Of a DNA stretch of 52,867 nucleotides, positions 8,109-15,598 are shown piece after piece (the first letter of the stretch is position 1; each line of letters starts with the position of its first letter). Source of the DNA: Pelodictyon luteolum. Lineage in GTDB: Bacteria; Bacteroidota; Chlorobiia; Chlorobiales; Chlorobiaceae. The stretch lies in contig NZ_LVWG01000013.1 of NCBI RefSeq assembly GCF_001622165.1, positions 1-52,867 on the forward strand, read 5' to 3'. The notes beneath the pieces are model-generated. The model was given only the letters and a program-made list of their open reading frames with translations. It had not been told where the DNA came from and ran no database searches. A program made the translations under genes and the position numbers.

Positions 8109-9095
8109 ATGTCCCTGTCGCGATTCTTTCTCCTGTGGAGCATCCCGCTCCTGCTTCTTTCCGTTCTCGGAGGGTGCAGGGGTGCGGACGATTCCCCGGT
8201 GTACGTGCAGGCGGCAGCCGGTCAAGAACAGGAGTGCCCCATGCCATACAATCCACTCAGCCCTGACGAGGAACAGGTTATCGTGCACAAGGGCACGGAA
8301 ATGCCGTTCACCGGGAAATACTACCTGAACAGGGAGGAGGGTGTGTACCGCTGCCGCCGCTGCGATGCCCCGCTCTTCCGCTCCGAAGACAAGTTCCAGT
8401 CAGGCACGGGATGGCCGAGTTTCGACGACGCGATTGACGGCGCGGTGCGTCAGGTGCCGGATGCGGACGGCAGAAGGACGGAAATCGTCTGCAATACCTG
8501 CGGTGCGCACCTCGGCCATGTGTTTTTCGGCGAGTCCATGACCCCGAAAAACGTCCGCCACTGCGTGAACTCCCTCTCGCTTGATTTCCAGCCGGCAGCT
8601 CCCGCACCGCAGGCCCTCCAGACTGCCGTGTTTGCCGGAGGCTGTTTCTGGGGGGTTGAGCACCAGCTCCAGAAACTGAACGGTGTGCACTCTGTCGTCT
8701 CCGGCTATACCGGAGGCACCAAAGAGAACCCGACTTACCGGGAGGTGTGCAGCGGCACGACCGGGCATGCCGAAGCGGTCGAGGTTACCTATGACCCTGC
8801 AGTTGTGGATTACCAAACCCTGGCCCGGCTCTTTTTCGAGATCCACGACCCTACAGAGCTGAACCGCCAGGGGCCCGATGTCGGTACCCAGTACCGTTCC
8901 GCAGTGTTCTACCGGGATGAGGAACAGCGCAGGGTGGCCCTGGAGCTCATCGGGAAGCTCAAAGAGAAGGGATACAAGGTCGTGACCACCGTCGAGAAAG
9001 CGGGCCGGTTCTATCCCGCAGAGCAGTACCATCAGGACTACTACAAAAAAAGCGGCCACGAGCCCTACTGCCATATCTATCAGAAACGGTTCTGA
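8109..9095 (+). CDS. msrBA: Lipoprotein methionine sulfoxide reductase, MsrB-MsrA fusion
   Basis: This enzyme repairs both R- and S-methionine sulfoxide in oxidised proteins. A signal peptide with lipobox V-L-G-G-C ends near residue 22, so it should be a lipid-anchored, periplasm-facing protein. MsrB comes first (about residues 50-165), with the zinc cysteines C-R-R-C and C-N-T-C and the catalytic Cys in R-H-C-V-N-S. MsrA follows (about 180-320), with the catalytic G-G-C-F-W-G and G-H-A-E-A-V-E-V. The start at 8109 puts the signal peptide right at the N-terminus; an upstream ATG at 8070 would add 13 residues. The B-then-A order is the reverse of the well-known PilB arrangement. A terminator follows at 9146. 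Confidence 0.92.
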   Translation: MSLSRFFLLWSIPLLLLSVLGGCRGADDSPVYVQAAAGQEQECPMPYNPLSPDEEQVIVHKGTEMPFTGKYYLNREEGVYRCRRCDAPLFRSEDKFQSGTGWPSFDDAIDGAVRQVPDADGRRTEIVCNTCGAHLGHVFFGESMTPKNVRHCVNSLSLDFQPAAPAPQALQTAVFAGGCFWGVEHQLQKLNGVHSVVSGYTGGTKENPTYREVCSGTTGHAEAVEVTYDPAVVDYQTLARLFFEIHDPTELNRQGPDVGTQYRSAVFYRDEEQRRVALELIGKLKEKGYKVVTTVEKAGRFYPAEQYHQDYYKKSGHEPYCHIYQKRF

Positions 9096-9145
9096 ACCGG
9101 TCCGCCCTCGCTCGCATACTCTCTCTTTCTTTGGCATAAAGTTGG

Positions 9146-9174
9146 AGCCATCTGCTTGACAGGTGGCTTTTTTT
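9146..9174 (+). terminator. Rho-independent terminator after msrBA
   Basis: AGCCATCTG (9146-9154) pairs with CAGGTGGCT (9160-9168) around a 5-base loop, with a single T-G wobble. It is followed at once by a run of Ts to 9174. The -35 box of the next operon lies inside this hairpin. Confidence 0.8.
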
Positions 9175-9213
9175 ATGCTATGTTATTAGCATATGCCAAT
9201 AATTGCATTGGCA
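9156..9213 (+). promoter_or_regulatory. Promoter with two abutting palindromes upstream of the DUF134 gene
   Basis: TTGACA (9156-9161) and TATGTT (9179-9184) are 17 bases apart and form a good sigma70-type promoter. Two inverted repeats follow head to tail. TATGCTA/TAGCATA spans 9174-9193 and covers the -10 box. TGCCAAT/ATTGGCA spans 9194-9213. Both have 7-base arms and 6-base spacers. A further TTGGCATA at 9131-9138 is the reverse complement of TATGCCAA at 9192-9199. A repressor bound here would block transcription; the UPF0251 protein encoded next is one candidate. Confidence 0.65.
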
Positions 9214-9244
9214 GGAAGAGTTCAACCAAAGGGGAGGCCGTGAT

Positions 9245-9868
9245 ATGCCGAGACCTATGAAGTGCCGCAAAATAGGGTGTGATCCCGAGTATCTTGCCTT
9301 CAAGCCGGCGGGCATTCCGCCCGGTGAGCTTGAGGCGGTCGAGATGTCGTTCGACGAGCTCGAGGCGATACGGCTTGCTGACTATCTTGGACTCTACCAG
9401 GAGGAGGCTGCGGGCCGTATGCACGTCTCGCGCCAGACGTTCGGCAACATCCTTTCCTCGGCCCGAAAGAAGGTCGGGGAGATGCTGGTGTCGGGAAAGC
9501 AGTTAACCATAACAGGAGGATCGATCATGATGACGGAAAAAAGGACGTTCAGGTGTGCTTCATGCAGCCATGAGTGGAGCCTTGAGCACGGCGTGCAGCG
9601 CCCGCTCTCGTGCCCCTCATGCGGGAGCGACAATATCCACCGCAGTTCGCCGGGCGGCGGGTTCGGCGGAGGGCGTGGGGGCGGAGGACGGTGCCGCGGG
9701 CTTCGTACCGGTCTCAACCGCAGCGGTCAGGGGGAGGGTCTCGGTCAGGGGCTCGGGCAGGGGATCGGCAGGGGTGCCGGTACGGTGCATGACCACGACC
9801 ACAGCCATGACCACAGCCATGACCACGCCAATGGCGGCAGGCAGGAGACGGAAGGGGGTGCGGCGTGA
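9245..9868 (+). CDS. UPF0251/DUF134 HTH protein with zinc-ribbon-like and His-rich tail
   Basis: A 207-residue protein. Residues 1-80 are the DUF134/UPF0251 domain, with R-P-x-K-C-R and a sigma70 region 4-like helix-turn-helix (L-E-A-I-R-L-A-D, then V-S-R-Q-T-F-G). Next comes a C-x-x-C...C-x-x-C zinc-ribbon-like segment, a Gly-rich stretch and a histidine-rich run made of D-H-S-H repeats (about residues 180-196) that could bind metal. GGGGAGG about 8 bases before the ATG at 9245 decides the start over a TTG at 9203. The next gene overlaps its stop (GTGA). UPF0251 and NifX-like genes are often paired. The protein probably regulates its own operon and may sense metal or Fe-S state; this is inference. 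Confidence 0.82.
   Translation: MPRPMKCRKIGCDPEYLAFKPAGIPPGELEAVEMSFDELEAIRLADYLGLYQEEAAGRMHVSRQTFGNILSSARKKVGEMLVSGKQLTITGGSIMMTEKRTFRCASCSHEWSLEHGVQRPLSCPSCGSDNIHRSSPGGGFGGGRGGGGRCRGLRTGLNRSGQGEGLGQGLGQGIGRGAGTVHDHDHSHDHSHDHANGGRQETEGGAA
9797..9832 (+). repeat. 12-base repeats coding for D-H-S-H units
   Basis: Two exact copies of GACCACAGCCAT and a third diverged copy lie in frame in the 3' part of the UPF0251 gene and encode the His-rich run. Confidence 0.75.
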
Positions 9869-10233
9869 AAGCGGTACTTCCCCTCGAAGAGAACGCCGGC
9901 ATGGAGTCGGCGATGTGCGAACATTTCGGCAGCGCACCATTTTTTGCGGTTGTCGACACCCTGACAGGCACCGCCCAGATTATCCGGAACCCGAACAGTG
10001 AGCATGTGCACGGGCAGTGCACCCCTGCCGACGCATTTGCCGGTATGGGGGCTGAAATTGTGATCTGCAACGGTATCGGTGCCCGGGCGGCCTCCAAGAT
10101 GCAGGCACAGGGTATCGGTGTCTACCTTGCCGATCTTTCGCCGACGCTCGGTCATGCTCTCAAGCGTTTTATGGCGGGTGAGCTGGTGAAGGTAAGTGCG
10201 GACCAGGCCTGCCAGGGCCACGACTGCCACTGA
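9865..10233 (+). CDS. NifX/NifB-like dinitrogenase iron-molybdenum cofactor domain protein
   Basis: A 122-residue protein of the NifX/NafY/C-terminal-NifB domain family, whose members bind Fe-S or Fe-Mo cofactor precursors. The pattern is clear: an N-terminal beta strand, C-E-H-F-G near residues 18-22, then F-A-V-V-D, then G-A-E-I-V-I-C-N-G-I-G and a final short Cys/His tail (C-Q-G-H-D-C-H). The GTG start overlaps the upstream stop, so it is coupled to the UPF0251 gene. No nitrogenase genes are in view, and stand-alone members of this kind are common in anaerobes. A role in Fe-S handling is likely; the exact cargo is unknown. Confidence 0.82.
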   Translation: MKAVLPLEENAGMESAMCEHFGSAPFFAVVDTLTGTAQIIRNPNSEHVHGQCTPADAFAGMGAEIVICNGIGARAASKMQAQGIGVYLADLSPTLGHALKRFMAGELVKVSADQACQGHDCH

Positions 10234-10251
10234 GGTATCAGGGGTCAAAAG

Positions 10252-11052
10252 TCAGGTGAGCAGCAGAAGGCTCAGCGCCATAATGGCCATGCCGGCTATG
10301 AGGCCGGTGATGGCCAGGTGGTGCTCCCCGTACTCTTCAGCGGCGGGCAGCAGCTCGTCAAGTGAGATGTAGACCATGATGCCGGCCACAGAGGCCAGAA
10401 CGATACCGAGAACGAACGGGGTAAGGAAGGGTTTGAGGATCGTATAGCCGACCAGTGCGCCGAGCGGCTCTGCAAGGCCGGAGAGGAACGAGAGGCTGAA
10501 GGCCCGTTTCCGGCTTTTCGTGGCAAAATAGATCGGCACGGCGACCGCCATTCCCTCCGGGATGTTGTGCAGGGCGATGGTGGCGGCAATGACGATGCCG
10601 AGTTCCTGGTTCGAGAGCGCACTGAAGAACACGGCCATGCCTTCCGGAAAGTTGTGTATGGCGATGGCTGCCGCCGTGAAGATCCCCATCCGGTGGAGTC
10701 TTGTGTCGCTTTTTTCAGCATCGGTCATGGGGCCGATCATGGACATTTCATGGGGGTTCTCGAAGCTTGGGACCATCTGGTCGATCGCCCAGGTGAAGAG
10801 CATCCCGCCGAAAAACGAGATCGTCGATACCCAGGCCCCTGCCTTTATTGAAAGACCCGCCGAGAGCGCCTCCTGTGATTGGGGGATGATTTCCATGAAC
10901 GATACATAGAGCATGATCCCCGCTGAAAAGCCCAGCGAAAGGGCCAGAAACCGTTTGTTCGTATGCCGGACTGCAAGCGCCATGGCGCTGCCGATGCCGG
11001 TTGAGAGTCCCGCCAGGAGGGTGAGGAGAAGTGCTGCCTGAAAATTGCTCAT
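10252..11052 (-). CDS. ZIP family divalent metal transporter (ZupT-like)
   Basis: A 266-residue polytopic membrane protein with about eight hydrophobic segments. The metal site of the ZIP family is present twice in adjacent helices: A-I-H-N-F-P-E-G and A-L-H-N-I-P-E-G. A loop with D-Q-M-V-P and H-E-M separates helices 3 and 4. It should import zinc, iron or manganese across the inner membrane. It is the last gene of a four-gene minus-strand operon; its start overlaps the stop of the LOG gene (ATGA). It converges with the NifX-like gene 18 bases away. Confidence 0.9.
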   Translation of the reverse strand: MSNFQAALLLTLLAGLSTGIGSAMALAVRHTNKRFLALSLGFSAGIMLYVSFMEIIPQSQEALSAGLSIKAGAWVSTISFFGGMLFTWAIDQMVPSFENPHEMSMIGPMTDAEKSDTRLHRMGIFTAAAIAIHNFPEGMAVFFSALSNQELGIVIAATIALHNIPEGMAVAVPIYFATKSRKRAFSLSFLSGLAEPLGALVGYTILKPFLTPFVLGIVLASVAGIMVYISLDELLPAAEEYGEHHLAITGLIAGMAIMALSLLLLT

Positions 11053-11618
11053 CGGGGCATTTCTCCAGGAGAGGGTTCCATGGCGGTAAGAAGCGCGCCA
11101 GCTTCTTCGACGCTCTGACAGACGGTGTAGTACCCTTCATAGCCCCCCGAGACCATGCCCTCGGCTGCAATCTGGCTGAAAAAACCCAGCAGCGGGTTCC
11201 AGAATCCGTTCAGGTTCAGCAGGACGATCGGTTTGCGGTGGTGGCCGAGATGGCGCCAGGTGATGACTTCAATCAGCTCGTCGAGGGTGCCGAACCCGCC
11301 GGGAAGGACGAGGTATGCATCGCCCCACTCGGCAAGTTTCATTTTCCTCTCATGCATGGTTTCGACAACGAGGAGTTCCGAGAGAGCCTGGTGGGCGACC
11401 TCCCGCTCTTCAAGGAAACGCGGGATGACTCCCCTGACCCTGCCTCCGTTCTCCATCACGGCATCGGCGATGCAGCCCATGAGCCCTACCTTCCCCCCGC
11501 CGAACACCAGTTCGATTCCATGCAGGGCAAACGTTCTGCCAAGGGATGCCGCGGCCTGGAAATACTCCCGGGGAGCGTTGTTGCTGGAGCTGCAGTAGAC
11601 GGTGACTGAGTGGTTCAT
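11049..11618 (-). CDS. LOG family protein (lysine-decarboxylase-like fold)
   Basis: A 189-residue protein of the LOG family, which cleave nucleoside 5'-monophosphates (cytokinin riboside phosphoribohydrolases) and were often misnamed lysine decarboxylases. The signature P-G-G-F-G-T-L-D-E is present near residues 95-103, with V-F-G-G-G-K-V-G-L-M-G near 38 and E-R-K-M earlier in the active site. The frame is open from 11702, but the ATG at 11618 overlaps the glycosyltransferase stop and gives the normal family N-terminus. The link between a LOG enzyme and a chlorophyll synthase operon is unexplained. Confidence 0.88.
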   Translation of the reverse strand: MNHSVTVYCSSSNNAPREYFQAAASLGRTFALHGIELVFGGGKVGLMGCIADAVMENGGRVRGVIPRFLEEREVAHQALSELLVVETMHERKMKLAEWGDAYLVLPGGFGTLDELIEVITWRHLGHHRKPIVLLNLNGFWNPLLGFFSQIAAEGMVSGGYEGYYTVCQSVEEAGALLTAMEPSPGEMPR

Positions 11619-12253
11619 GGTTGTTTGTACTGGAGGGTTATGCTGTCCGGGGACTGGCGGTAGACGTAGGTCTCGGGGGATTCGATGCACGCTTTCTTCC
11701 ATTTTTCTCCGGCCCGTTCCCAGAGGTCGGTATCTTCGGCATAGTCGAGCCCACGGAATCCCTCAAGGTCCATAAACACCTCCCTCAGGCCGAAGAACGT
11801 TCCGCCGAGTATGCACTGGCGGACGTCAATCAGTTTGTCAGGGTTGTGGCGGTCACGGACCATGGTGCCCGCCGGGCAGCGGAATCCTCCGGTGATGAGG
11901 TCCGGGGCGCCGGGGCTCTGCATGAGTGCCATGCGGCTGCCAAGGTGGTCGGGAAGGTAGATGTCGTCGGAATCAAGGAATGTGACGTAGCGGCCGAAGG
12001 AGGCCTGTATGCCGGCATTCCTTGACAGCGGTGCTTTGCGGTTGCTGTGCTTCATGTAGCGGATGGCAGGGTATGCTTCGAGCCATGGGCTGAGAGCCTC
12101 GAAGGTTCCGTCGGTGCTTCCGTCGTCGACGACGATGAGCTCCCAGCTGGAAAACGTCTGGCGGGTGAGGCTTTCTATGGCCTCTGGGATGAGGTGCGCG
12201 CGGTTATAGGCCGCCATCACGACCGATACTGCCGGAAGGGGGGCGAACATCAT
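11615..12253 (-). CDS. Glycosyltransferase family 2
   Basis: A 212-residue GT-A fold glycosyltransferase. V-S-V-V-M-A-A-Y-N-R starts the domain, V-V-D-D-G-S-T-D-G-T is the nucleotide-sugar site near residue 41, and F-L-D-S-D-D-I is the DxD-type metal motif near 91. A later E-D-T-D-L-W is the usual catalytic-base region (ED). No membrane segment is visible. It would transfer a sugar from a nucleotide donor to lipid, carotenoid or polysaccharide; the acceptor cannot be told. The start overlaps the chlorophyll synthase stop and its stop overlaps the LOG start, so it is fully embedded in the operon. Confidence 0.88.
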   Translation of the reverse strand: MMFAPLPAVSVVMAAYNRAHLIPEAIESLTRQTFSSWELIVVDDGSTDGTFEALSPWLEAYPAIRYMKHSNRKAPLSRNAGIQASFGRYVTFLDSDDIYLPDHLGSRMALMQSPGAPDLITGGFRCPAGTMVRDRHNPDKLIDVRQCILGGTFFGLREVFMDLEGFRGLDYAEDTDLWERAGEKWKKACIESPETYVYRQSPDSITLQYKQP

Positions 12254-13152
12254 GGCTTCGCCGCCCTGATGGCCAGGGCGCAGACCAGCATGCCGGCAAC
12301 GAGGAAGTTCTGCGCGATGGCGTTGTAGCGGACGTCGAAGCTACCCGGGTTCCTTACCAGCGGGAACTGAAGGATGAACTGCGGGATGATGAAGAGGAGG
12401 GTGAGGGCCGAATAGATCTGTTCGCCTATCGAGAGCATATAGAGGGCAGCAAGGAGCTGGCCGAGGTTTATGAGGACGGCGGCGATTAGGGCGGCCCTCC
12501 GTTCTCCGAACACGACCGGCAGCGTTCGTATGCCCGCAAGGCGGTCGCCCTCCATGGACTTGAAGTCGTTGATGGTCATGGTGCCGGTGCTTGACAGGGT
12601 AAAGAGGCCGGCAACAATCAGCGACGGTGCGAGCGCGGGTATGGTGAGGGTTCCGTGGTAGGCGATATGGCCTGCCATCCATGGGATGATGAGGTAGGAG
12701 ATGGCAACGATGATGTTGCCGGCCCAGAGCCGCTTTTTCAGCTTGATCGGGTTGGCGCTGTAAAGGTGCGCGTTGATGATGCCGATGATGACGTAGAGGC
12801 CGATGAGCGGATGGATGAACCATCCTGCCACAACCGAAAGAAGGGACCAGACGGCGATGAGCCAGGTGGCGCTTTTGAGCGATATCGAGCCACCGGGTAT
12901 GGGGCGTCGAGGCTCGTTGATTTCGTCGAGGTCACGGTCGAAATAGTCGTTGAGCATCTGGCAGGTGCCGCTGGCCAGGGGGCCGGTGAGCAGCATGCCG
13001 AGAATGAATTTCATGCCCGTCAGATCCTGCCAGCCGAATGCTCCGCTCGCCACGGCGCCGCACAGGAAGCTCCACATGACCGGGATCCAGGTGACCGGTT
13101 TAAGGAAGCGGATGATGAGTGCGGCTTTTTCAAGGGGTTGGGATAGGAACAT
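12250..13152 (-). CDS. Chlorophyll/bacteriochlorophyll a synthase (BchG/ChlG type UbiA prenyltransferase)
   Basis: This membrane enzyme esterifies (bacterio)chlorophyllide a with a C20 prenyl or phytyl diphosphate. The 300-residue protein has about eight or nine hydrophobic helices. The first Asp-rich prenyl-diphosphate motif N-D-Y-F-D-R-D-L-D is followed by I-N-E-P-x-R-P-I-P-G-G, the chlorophyll synthase signature. The second motif, N-D-F-K-S-M-E-G-D, lies near residue 190. F-L-K-P-V-T-W near the N-terminus is also typical. Green sulfur bacteria carry both BchG and ChlG, and I cannot tell which this is. The ATG at 13152 is preferred over an upstream one at 13197. It is the first gene of the operon. 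Confidence 0.88.
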   Translation of the reverse strand: MFLSQPLEKAALIIRFLKPVTWIPVMWSFLCGAVASGAFGWQDLTGMKFILGMLLTGPLASGTCQMLNDYFDRDLDEINEPRRPIPGGSISLKSATWLIAVWSLLSVVAGWFIHPLIGLYVIIGIINAHLYSANPIKLKKRLWAGNIIVAISYLIIPWMAGHIAYHGTLTIPALAPSLIVAGLFTLSSTGTMTINDFKSMEGDRLAGIRTLPVVFGERRAALIAAVLINLGQLLAALYMLSIGEQIYSALTLLFIIPQFILQFPLVRNPGSFDVRYNAIAQNFLVAGMLVCALAIRAAKP

Positions 13153-13336
13153 TGCCTCCCTGTGACAAAGGTGGTTTGATGAAGATCCGGCCGGCATAAA
13201 ATACTACGAAAAATGCAAAAACGGGAACAGGATGGGGGAAAACTATTGTTGGTATTCGTACATTTTCATTCCTTCAGGCCGTTCACTTCCAGTTCAAGCG
13301 GCGGCCTGTTGAACCTCAGGATACAGGAGAGACAGC

Positions 13337-13819
13337 ATGGCACGTTCCAGCCTCTTTCAGGAGATGAAAAAGACCTTCCTCCTGCACGCCATCGCAGCAC
13401 ATTTCAGCAGTGGTCTCGTTCCGGCAGCCCTGCTCTATCTGCTCCTCACAATCCAGACCGGCAATGTGTTTTTCGAGCGCACCATCAGCCATCTCATTCT
13501 CGTGACCCTTTTTGCCGTACCCGTTTCAATCTTCTCCGGCGTGAACGACTGGCGAACGAAGTTCCGCGGGGCAATGGCTCCGATTTTCATGAAAAAGCTC
13601 ATGCTTTCCGGACTGCTCTTTTTCCTCTGTCTGGCGAGCCTCGCCATCCGCTTCATCCATCCTGATGTCATGGCTGAAGGCGGGCTTCTGCTCGGGGCAT
13701 ACGCCGGCCTCCACCTTGCAATGCTGCCGGTTGTGATCCTGCTCGGCCACTACGGCCGGAAGCTCTCCTCTCAGCTCTGCCAGACCGGCAGGCCTGAATC
13801 GCCCCTCAACCCTTATTGA
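13337..13819 (+). CDS. Four-helix membrane protein, DUF2231-like
   Basis: A 160-residue protein with about four hydrophobic segments (residues 22-40, 48-66, 84-104 and 112-134). H-x-x-x-x-H-F-S near residues 17-23, and histidines at the second and last helix ends, recall heme-binding DUF2231-type membrane proteins, but the match is by general pattern only. The gene is divergent from the chlorophyll synthase operon, with 184 bases between their starts. It has no obvious partner. Function unknown. Confidence 0.7.
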   Translation: MARSSLFQEMKKTFLLHAIAAHFSSGLVPAALLYLLLTIQTGNVFFERTISHLILVTLFAVPVSIFSGVNDWRTKFRGAMAPIFMKKLMLSGLLFFLCLASLAIRFIHPDVMAEGGLLLGAYAGLHLAMLPVVILLGHYGRKLSSQLCQTGRPESPLNPY

Positions 13820-13849
13820 ATCGATTGGTGAGCGTAATCCGGCTGGAAC

Positions 13850-13910
13850 ATGATCATTAAATGACCGATCAAATGACCATCAAATGACCGATCAAATGAC
13901 CATCACATGA
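13850..13910 (+). other. Chain of three mini-ORFs coupled to the acetyltransferase start
   Basis: ATG at 13850 opens a 4-codon frame whose TGA (13862-13864) overlaps the ATG at 13861. That opens an 8-codon frame (M-T-D-Q-M-T-I-K) whose TGA (13885-13887) overlaps the ATG at 13884. The next 8-codon frame (M-T-D-Q-M-T-I-T) ends at 13908-13910 and overlaps the acetyltransferase ATG at 13907. Each join is ATGA. The two 8-codon frames are copies of a 23-base repeat. This may couple translation or may be a slippage product. Confidence 0.6.
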
Positions 13911-14422
13911 CGATCACGGACATCCGCCTCATGCCGCTCGGGGAAGAAGATGCCGATGAGGTGCTCGACATCTTCAACCCGTATACCACAAACGGTTTTG
14001 CCGCCTATACCGACAAGCCTCTCGGGGAGGATGCCGCTGCTTCATTTATCCAGCCCTCGACCGGCTACCCTGCATGCATGGCCCGGACCTCCGACGGGGG
14101 ATACGCCGTCGGGTTCGGCATGCTCCGTCCCTACAGCCCGCTCCCGGTGTTCATCCGGACGGCCGAATTGACTCTTTTCCTGCGTGAAGGCTGGACGGGC
14201 CGGGGCATCGGAACCCTGATGCTCGACCATCTGGTTGGGGGAGCCGTCCTTATGGGCATTACAACCATCCTCTCCTCCATATCCTCCCTGAACCCTCTGA
14301 GCATACGGTTCCATCAGAAGAGCGGGTTCAGGGAGTGCGGACGGCTTGAGGGGGTGGGGGAGAAGTTCGCTCACCCGTTCGATGTCCTCTACTGCCAGAA
14401 AGATCTGCCGCCCATTTCCTGA
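13907..14422 (+). CDS. GNAT family N-acetyltransferase
   Basis: A 171-residue acetyl-CoA-dependent acyltransferase of the phosphinothricin-acetyltransferase-like group. The acetyl-CoA site is clear around residues 96-115: L-R-E-G-W-T-G-R-G-I-G-T-L-M-L. Near the N-terminus, I-F-N-P-Y-T-T-N-G-F is the usual start of PAT-type enzymes, and F-H-Q-K-S-G-F near residue 130 is the conserved C-terminal part. The substrate is unknown. The start codon lies in the last unit of a short repeat that also makes upstream mini-ORFs. The LysE-type exporter starts 24 bases after its stop, so the two may be co-transcribed. Confidence 0.87.
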   Translation: MTITDIRLMPLGEEDADEVLDIFNPYTTNGFAAYTDKPLGEDAAASFIQPSTGYPACMARTSDGGYAVGFGMLRPYSPLPVFIRTAELTLFLREGWTGRGIGTLMLDHLVGGAVLMGITTILSSISSLNPLSIRFHQKSGFRECGRLEGVGEKFAHPFDVLYCQKDLPPIS

Positions 14423-14446
14423 ACCCATTGCGTGTTACTTCCGCCC

Positions 14447-15094
14447 ATGATCCAGACGACGCTTCTTCCCGTATTCATTTCTGCCTCGGTGCTGCTCGCA
14501 CTCTCTCCCGGCCCCGACAATATCTTCGTCATGACGGAGTCTGCCCGCCGTGGCTGGCGCTCCGGCTTCGTCATCACCCTCGGGCTCTGTACGGGCCTTA
14601 TCTTCCACACCCTCTCCGTCGCGTTCGGTCTTGCCGCCCTCATCCGGGGTTCCGTTCTCATCTTCACCCTTCTGAAAGCTGCCGGAGCACTCTACCTTCT
14701 CTTCCTCGCCTACCGGTCGCTTACCCCTGAAGACGGGACTGAGGGGGCAGCTGGGGCAGAGGGTGCCGATGGGGCAGCAGCGGCCTCGCCTGCTTCCAGA
14801 CTCTACCGGAGAGGCATCGTGATGAACATCACGAACCCCAAGGTATCACTGTTCTTTCTTGCTTTCCTGCCGCAGTTCGCCGATCCAGACAACGGTGCCC
14901 TCATGCCGCAGTTCCTCATGCTGGGCCTGCTGTTCATCGCCGCATCCCTCATCGTCTTCACCCTCCTCAGCATCATTGCCGCCAATGCCGGCAGACGGCT
15001 CCGGCAGTCGGCCCGTGCACAAAGGCTCACCGGGCGCTTCATGGCGCTCCTGTATGTCGGCCTTGCCCTGCGTCTTGCTCTCGGAGAGCGCTGA
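14447..15094 (+). CDS. LysE/RhtB family amino-acid exporter
   Basis: A 215-residue membrane protein with five or six hydrophobic helices. The N-terminal signature A-L-S-P-G-P-D-N-I-F-V near residues 20-30 and, after the middle loop, M-N-I-T-N-P-K-V-S-L-F-F are diagnostic of LysE/RhtB exporters of amino acids such as lysine, homoserine or threonine. The loop between helices 3 and 4 is unusually long and made of Gly/Ala/Glu repeats (residues ~97-118). The frame is open from a GTG at 14432; the ATG at 14447 gives the usual start. Confidence 0.9.
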   Translation: MIQTTLLPVFISASVLLALSPGPDNIFVMTESARRGWRSGFVITLGLCTGLIFHTLSVAFGLAALIRGSVLIFTLLKAAGALYLLFLAYRSLTPEDGTEGAAGAEGADGAAAASPASRLYRRGIVMNITNPKVSLFFLAFLPQFADPDNGALMPQFLMLGLLFIAASLIVFTLLSIIAANAGRRLRQSARAQRLTGRFMALLYVGLALRLALGER

Positions 15095-15168
15095 GGCCTG
15101 CTAGCAGCCGGCTGCTCTCCAGCATCTCTTCGGTGCCCGATCGGCAGCGCTTTTCCTTTTTGAAATCT

Positions 15169-15196
15169 GTACAGAATTATGTACTATAGAACGTAC
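15169..15196. promoter_or_regulatory. Three GTAC sites at 12-base spacing before the Phd gene
   Basis: GTAC occurs at 15169, 15181 and 15193, exactly 12 bases apart, in an AT-rich stretch 61-88 bases before the antitoxin ATG. Phd/YefM proteins repress their own promoters by binding short palindromes, and GTAC is the core of YefM sites. The assignment is inference. Confidence 0.5.
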
Positions 15197-15256
15197 TTAA
15201 TAATGCATCAAATATGTATTCAAATACGTATCAAAAAGAAATCGGGCTGGAGGAGT

Positions 15257-15481
15257 ATGGAGAGAATCAATCTTGAGGAGGATATCCGGCCGCTGTCGGA
15301 GTTCCGGGCGCATACGGCTTCATTCCTCGATCATGTGAAGAGGACAGGCAGGCCCCTTGTCCTGACGCAGCACGGCAAAAGTGCCGCGGTGCTTCTTGAC
15401 GTGCGGGAGTACCAGCGGCTTCTTCTCTCTGCCGGATGCGGCACGCCGGCATCGGCCGAGGGCGGCGTACAGCCTCTTTAG
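15257..15481 (+). CDS. Phd/YefM-type antitoxin, no toxin partner in place
   Basis: A 74-residue Phd/YefM-family protein: a DNA-binding N-terminal part with I-R-P-L-S-E-F-R, then the family core R-P-L-V-L-T-Q-H-G-K-S-A-A-V-L-L-D-V-x-E-Y. Such proteins bind and neutralise RelE- or Doc-type toxins and repress their own operon. The ATG at 15257 follows a GGAGGAG tract and gives the normal N-terminus; the frame runs open from 15179. No toxin gene follows: 15482-15598 is non-coding, so this is an orphan or has lost its toxin. Confidence 0.85.
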   Translation: MERINLEEDIRPLSEFRAHTASFLDHVKRTGRPLVLTQHGKSAAVLLDVREYQRLLLSAGCGTPASAEGGVQPL

Positions 15482-15598
15482 TTGCCTGATATGGTTGCAT
15501 GAAATGGTTGCCTGAAACGATTTTTATACAGCAGATATTTTGAAACGCGCCATGATTTTGCGATACTTTACATTCTCATCTAAAATGGAGGAATTCTG

